Positions 59,301 through 64,000 of a stretch of DNA of 64,000 bases are shown here, piece by piece. Below the pieces are notes generated by a model. It did not search any database, was not told the DNA's origin, and worked only from the letters and a program-made list of their open reading frames with translations. Position numbers and translations under genes: made by a program. Numbering within the stretch: position 1 is the stretch's first letter; every line of letters starts with the position of its first letter. Origin of the DNA: Hydractinia symbiolongicarpus (lineage: Eukaryota; Cnidaria; Hydrozoa; Anthoathecata; Hydractiniidae); NCBI RefSeq assembly GCF_029227915.1, contig NC_079878.1, positions 15,314,001 through 15,378,000 on the forward strand, written 5' to 3'.

Positions 59301-60490
59301 TTCATCATTTGCTGAAAATCTTGCGGGGGTGCCATATATTTCAGGTATGAAAGCCTGAATTATTTGGCACCCCCTCCCATATAGAGACTTCAAATGTCTT
59401 ATAGCGCTTTTAAAGTGACTTATAAAACGGGTATGGATGCATGAATAGCAGCTTTCATGCAATTTTTATGGGGTGCAATATAATTCAGGTACGAAAGGCT
59501 GAATTATTTGGCACCCCCTCCCACATTGACTTATTAACTCTGAACGCTTCAAAAGTGACTTACAAATCGGTAGTGGATGCATGAATAGTGGTGCTCATCC
59601 AATTTTTATGACTTCATCAGTTGCCAAAAATTATGGGGGGTGCCACAAATTTCATGTGCAAAGGGCTGAATTATTTGGCACCCCCTCCCATTTTGAGACA
59701 TTAACTGTCTCTTAAGGCTTTAAAAGTGACTTATAAATCGGGTGTGGATGCATGAATAGCGGCGCTCATCCAATTTTTATGAAATTCATCATTTGCCGAA
59801 AATCTTGGGGGGTGCCATATAATTCAGGTATGAAGGGCTGAATTATTTGGCACCGCCTACCACATTGAGACATAAACTGTCTCTTAACTCTTTAAGAGTG
59901 ACTTATAAATCGGGCATGGATGCATTAATTAAGTGGCGTTCATCCCATTTTTACGAACTTCGTCATTTTTCCGAAAATCTTGGGGGGTGCCATATAATTC
60001 AGGTACGAAAGACTAAATTATTTGGCACCTCCTTCCATATTGACACATTAAGTCTCTCTCAACGCTTTAAAAGTGACTTACAAATCGGGTATGGATGCAT
60101 GAATAGTGGCGTTCATCCAATTTTTATGACTTCACCATTTATAATTCGGGTATCGATGCATTAATAATGGCGCTTATCCAATTTATATGACTTCACCACT
60201 TGTCAAAAATCTTGGGGGCTGCCATATAATTCAGGTACGAAGGGCTGAATTATTCGGCACCGCCTCCCATATTGAGACATTAACTGTCTCTTGAAGCTTT
60301 AAAAGTGACTGATAAATCGGGTATGGATGCATGAATTAAGTGGTGTTCATCCAATTTCATGAAATTCATCATTAGCCGAAAATCTTGGGGGGTGCCGTAT
60401 AAATCAGGTACGAAGGGCTGAATTATTTGACACCCCCTCACGTATTGTGACATTAACTGTCTCTTAACGCTTTAAGAGCAATTTGAGTCG
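56395..60490. repeat. Satellite block 1: about 24 monomers of about 173 bp
   Basis: Successive GGTGCCATATAATTCAG sites lie at 56551, 56724 and 56897, a 173-bp period that continues to about 60.4 kb. Each monomer has an inverted repeat (GGGTGCCATATAATTCAG / CTGAATTATTTGGCACCC), then GAGACA..TGTCTC, then ACTCTTTAAGAGT or a decayed version, then ATGGATGCATGAAT and TTCATCATTTGCCGAAAATC. Monomers differ by a few percent to about 20 percent. Some neighbours (56712-57057) are nearly identical. All open frames inside are repeat artefacts. Confidence 0.95.
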
Positions 60491-60499
60491 GGTATGAAT

Positions 60500-60668
60500 G
60501 CATAAATTATGTCCCACCACTTCCCAAATTGCAAAGAGAAGCATCAGACAACGCCTTTAAGGGTGCTGCCTAGTAATCCAAGTAAGAATAAGAGAGAAAT
60601 AACAGAGAAATAGGCGGTTCTAAAAGACATACTTTAAAACCCAAGGGGGTGCCGAATATTTCACTACA
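60500..60668 (+). repeat. Satellite tail/spacer, first copy
   Basis: A non-satellite segment from TTATGTCCCACCACTTCCCA through ACAACGCCTTTAAGGGTGCT to AAACCCAAGGGGGTGCCGAA interrupts the array. It recurs almost unchanged at about 63150-63325. Confidence 0.9.
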
Positions 60669-63120
60669 CAGCCCCTCCAATATTGAGACATTAACTATCT
60701 TTTAACGCTCTAAAAGTGACTTTTAATTATGGCATAGATGCATGAATTAAGTGGTGCTCATGAAATTTTTATCAAATTCATAATTTGCCGAATATCTTGG
60801 GGGGTGCCATATAATTCAGGTACGAAAGACTATATTATTTGGCACCCCCTCCCTTATTGACACATTAACTGTCTCTTAACTCTTCAAGAGTGACTTATAA
60901 ATCGGGTATGGATGTATGAATTAGGTCGCATTCATCAAATTTCCATGAACTTCATCATTTGCCGAAAATCTTGGGGGGTGCCATATAATTTAGGTACGAA
61001 GGGCTGAATTATTCGGCACCGCCTCCCATATTGAGACATTAACTGTCTCTTAACGCTTTAAAAGCGACTTATAAGTTGGGCATAGATGCATGAATTAACT
61101 GGCGCTCATCAAGTTTTTATGAACTTCATCATTTTCGCGAAATCTTGGGGGTGCCAAATATTTCAGGTACGAAAGGCTAAATTATTTGGCACTGCCTCCC
61201 ATACGGAGACATTAACTGTCTCTTAACTCTTTAAGAGTGCCTTATAAATCGGGCATGGATGCATGAATTAAGTGGCGTTCATCCTATTTTTACAAACTTT
61301 GTCATTTTCCGAAAATCTTGGGGTAGGTGTCATATAATTCAGGTACAAAGGGCTGAAATATTTAGCACCCCCTCCCATATTGACACATTAACTGTCTCTT
61401 AACTCTTTAAGACTGCCTCATAAATCGGGCACGGATGCATGAATTAAGTGGCGTTCATCCAATTTTTATGAAATTCATCATTTGCCGAAAGACTTGGAGG
61501 GTGGCATATAATTCAGGTACGAAGGGTTGAATTATTTGGCACCGCCTCCCATATTGAGACATTAACTGTCTCTTAACTTCTTAAGAGTGCCTTATAAATC
61601 GGGCATGGATGCATGAATTAAGTGGCGTTCATCCAATTTTACGAACTTTGTCATTTTCCGAAAATCTTAGGGGGTGCCATATAATTCAGGTACGAAGGGC
61701 TGAATTATCTGGCACTGCCTCCCATACTGAGACATTAACTGTCTCTTAATGCTTTAAAAGTGACTTATAAATGGGGTATGGATGCATGAATAGTGGCGCT
61801 CATCCAATTTTTATGACTTTATCATTTGCCAAAAATTTTGGGGGGTGCCATAAAGTTCAGGTACGAAGGGCTGAATTATTTGGCACCCCCTCGCATATTG
61901 AGACATTAACTGTCTCTTAACTCTTTAAGACTGCCTTATAAATCGGGCATGGATGCATGAATTAAGTGGTGTTCATCCAATTTTCATGAAATTCATCATT
62001 TGCCGAAAATCTTGCGGGGGTGCCATATAGCTCAGGTATGAAAGGCTGAGTTATTTGGCACCCCCTCCCATATTGAGACATTAACTGTCTCTTAACGCTT
62101 TAAAAGTGGCTTATAAATCGGTATGGATGCATGAATTAAGTGGCGTTCATCCAATTTTCATGAAATTCATCATTTGCCGAAAATCTTGGGGGGTGCCATA
62201 TAATTTAGGTAAGAGGGGCTGATTTATTTGGCAGCGCCTCCCATATTGAGATATTAACTGTCTCTTAACTCTTTAAGAGTGACTTATGAATCGGGCATGG
62301 ATGCATGAATTAAGTGGCGTTCATCCAATTTTACGAACTTCGTTATTTTTCGAAAATTTAGGGGGTGTCATATAATTCAGGTACAAAGGGCTGAATTATT
62401 TGGCACCGCCTTTATACTAAGACATTAACTATTTCTTAACGCTTTCAAAGTGACTTATAATTCGGGTATCGACGCATGAATAATGGCGCTTATCCAATTT
62501 TTATGACTTCACCTCTTGTCAAAAGTCTTGGGGGGTGCCATATAATTCAGGTACGAAAGACTAAATTATTTGGCACCCCCTCCCATATTGACACATTAAC
62601 TGTCTCTTAACGCTTTAAAAGTGACTTATAAATCGGGTATGGATGCATGAATTAAGTGGCGTTCATCCAATTTCCATGAAGTTTATCATTTGCCGAAAAT
62701 CTTGGGGGGTGCCATATAATTCAGGTACGAAGGGCTGAATTATTTGGCACCGCCTCCCATATTGAGACATTAACTGTCTCTTAACTCTTTAAGAGTGCCT
62801 TATAAATCGGGCATGGATGCATGAATTAGGTGGCGCTCATGCAATTTTTATGACTTCATCATTTGTCGAAAGACTTGGGGGTGCCAAATTATTCAGGTAT
62901 GAAAGGCTGAATTATTTGGCACCCCCTCCCATATTGAGACATTAACTGTCTCTTAACGCTTTAAAAGGGACTTATAAATTGGGCATAGATGCATGAATTA
63001 ACTGGCGCTCATGAAATTTTTATGAACTTTATCATTTGTCGAATATCTTAGGGGGGGGGGGGTGCCATATAATTCGGGTACAAAAGGCTGAATTATTTGG
63101 CACCCCTTCTCATTTTGAGA
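60669..63120. repeat. Satellite block 2: about 14 monomers of about 173 bp
   Basis: Same monomer, orientation and hairpin as block 1. Here the form with ACTCTTTAAGAGT and 'GGGCATGGATGCATGAATTAAGTGG' is frequent. Confidence 0.94.
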
Positions 63121-63139
63121 CAAGAGTGACTTAAGTCGG

Positions 63140-63335
63140 GTAGGAATGGAGAAATTATGTCCCAACACTCCCCAAATTGCAAAGACAAGCACCAGACAAC
63201 GCCTTTAAGGGTGCTGCCTAGTAATCCAAGTAAGAATAAGAGAGAAATAACGGAGAAATAGCCGGTTCTAAAAGACATATTTTAAAACCCAAGGAGATGC
63301 CGAATAATCCGGGGGTGCCGAATATTTCACTACAA
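63140..63335 (+). repeat. Satellite tail/spacer, second copy, end of array
   Basis: It repeats the 60.5-kb tail (TTATGTCCCAACACTCCCCA, then ACAACGCCTTTAAGGGTGCT, TAGTAATCCAAGTAAGAATA). After GGGGGTGCCGAATATTTCACTACA, where block 1 re-enters satellite, this copy continues into unique sequence. Confidence 0.9.
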
Positions 63336-64000
63336 GTTGGGGAGTTGCACGTTAGGGGGCAGGGAGTTGCGAAAGTGTACGATCGCCGATTTATTTGTCC
63401 GGCGAACTGGATTTCGTTGGTCATTTTCACGCTGAAAAGATTTACGAATTTTAAAACAATTTAACTGCGAAAGTGCAGCCAGTCAGTTTTTCCCGTGCGC
63501 TGTGACCATGCTGTTTTATTCCACTTTGCGATCCGGAGAGTAAAAAAAGGTTGGACAAAAGGGGAAGAAAGTAACCACATGAAGTTAGCTCTCGGTGTCG
63601 TAGGCTTTTCATTTTCATTTGTTGCCTTTTCATTTCAATGGCGCTGTGATATATTTCTTGTTATAACAATAAAGGAACGTGGCGGTTGTTGAAAGTGTTT
63701 CCTATGACATTTTCCTACGACATTTTCAGGTGATAGTAAGAGAAAAAAGAGCTTTCAAATGCATACAAACTCGATCTATTGCCGATCATCCAATAACCCT
63801 GACGGAATGGCAAATAAAATAAAATTCCGCCGCCTTCCGAGGACTTATATCGCAATCACGTTTCGTAACAGCCAAGCGAGGTTTTACCTTAGCGTTTAAG
63901 TCACCACCGACATTTGGCCGCGCAACTATCCTAAGCTCATTCATTTTGACTTAAGGAGGGGGCGAGCGCGGACGCAGGCCCCCACTACCAGAAATTGTAC
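63336..64000. other. Unique sequence right of the satellite
   Basis: Less AT-rich than the rest. Short open frames on both strands overlap without domain features. No gene supported within the window. Confidence 0.35.

Noticed and set aside
57710-60164. Repeated ORFs of 60-105 codons in the right-hand array
   Set aside because: They track the satellite monomer, carry frame breaks from copy to copy and have no domain features.
56395-63120. CRISPR array
   Set aside because: The period is 173 bp with no constant-repeat/variable-spacer pattern, the whole monomer is repeated, and the genome is eukaryotic.

Overview
The window looks like AT-rich nuclear DNA of an invertebrate animal, most likely a cnidarian and perhaps a hydrozoan. 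That placement is an inference. It rests on small introns with GT/AG borders, an animal two-pore channel gene, and a transposon mix (THAP/P-like, MULE, Penelope-like, gypsy with separate Gag ORFs, SWIM-YqaJ genes) that I associate with cnidarian genomes. I see no bacterial-style operons, rRNA or tRNA genes.

Two host-type genes, both on the minus strand, can be rebuilt exon by exon with matching intron phases. At 111-7882 a coiled-coil/SH3-domain protein runs off the left edge of the window; its SH3 domain is split over three exons, and the intron that splits it holds a decayed Penelope-like element. At 18297-28398, 27 consecutive exons encode a two-pore channel (TPC family): two six-helix repeats, two pore loops and an intervening EF-hand. 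Its last exon or exons are not visible, and a SWIM/YqaJ gene of mobile-element type lies immediately downstream.

Most of the rest is transposable elements, several with complete boundaries. They are: a 4.6-kb THAP/P-like element (9261-13858, 7-bp target duplication) with two convergent damaged genes; a gypsy retrotransposon (about 30.8-35.8 kb) split by a palindrome-ended insertion that itself carries a 34-bp P-like miniature with its own 7-bp duplication; a 4.8-kb MULE (45196-50007, perfect 34-bp terminal repeats, perfect 9-bp duplication) whose gene fuses transposase, SWIM, a Ulp1-type protease and a PHD-like finger; an intron-bearing gypsy/Ginger-type integrase relic (50.6-54.0 kb); and a 693-bp deleted Harbinger element (TAA duplication) inside that relic. 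Gag-protease, BEL-like Gag and other retroelement scraps lie between them.

The right end (56.4-63.3 kb) is a satellite of about 173-bp monomers. Each monomer contains a long hairpin and shorter dyads. The array is in two blocks, each closed by the same roughly 150-bp tail. A single perfect copy of the hairpin sits alone about 19 kb away at 37175-37226.

Nothing here suggests genes cooperating in a pathway. The transposons are independent or nested passengers around the two host genes.
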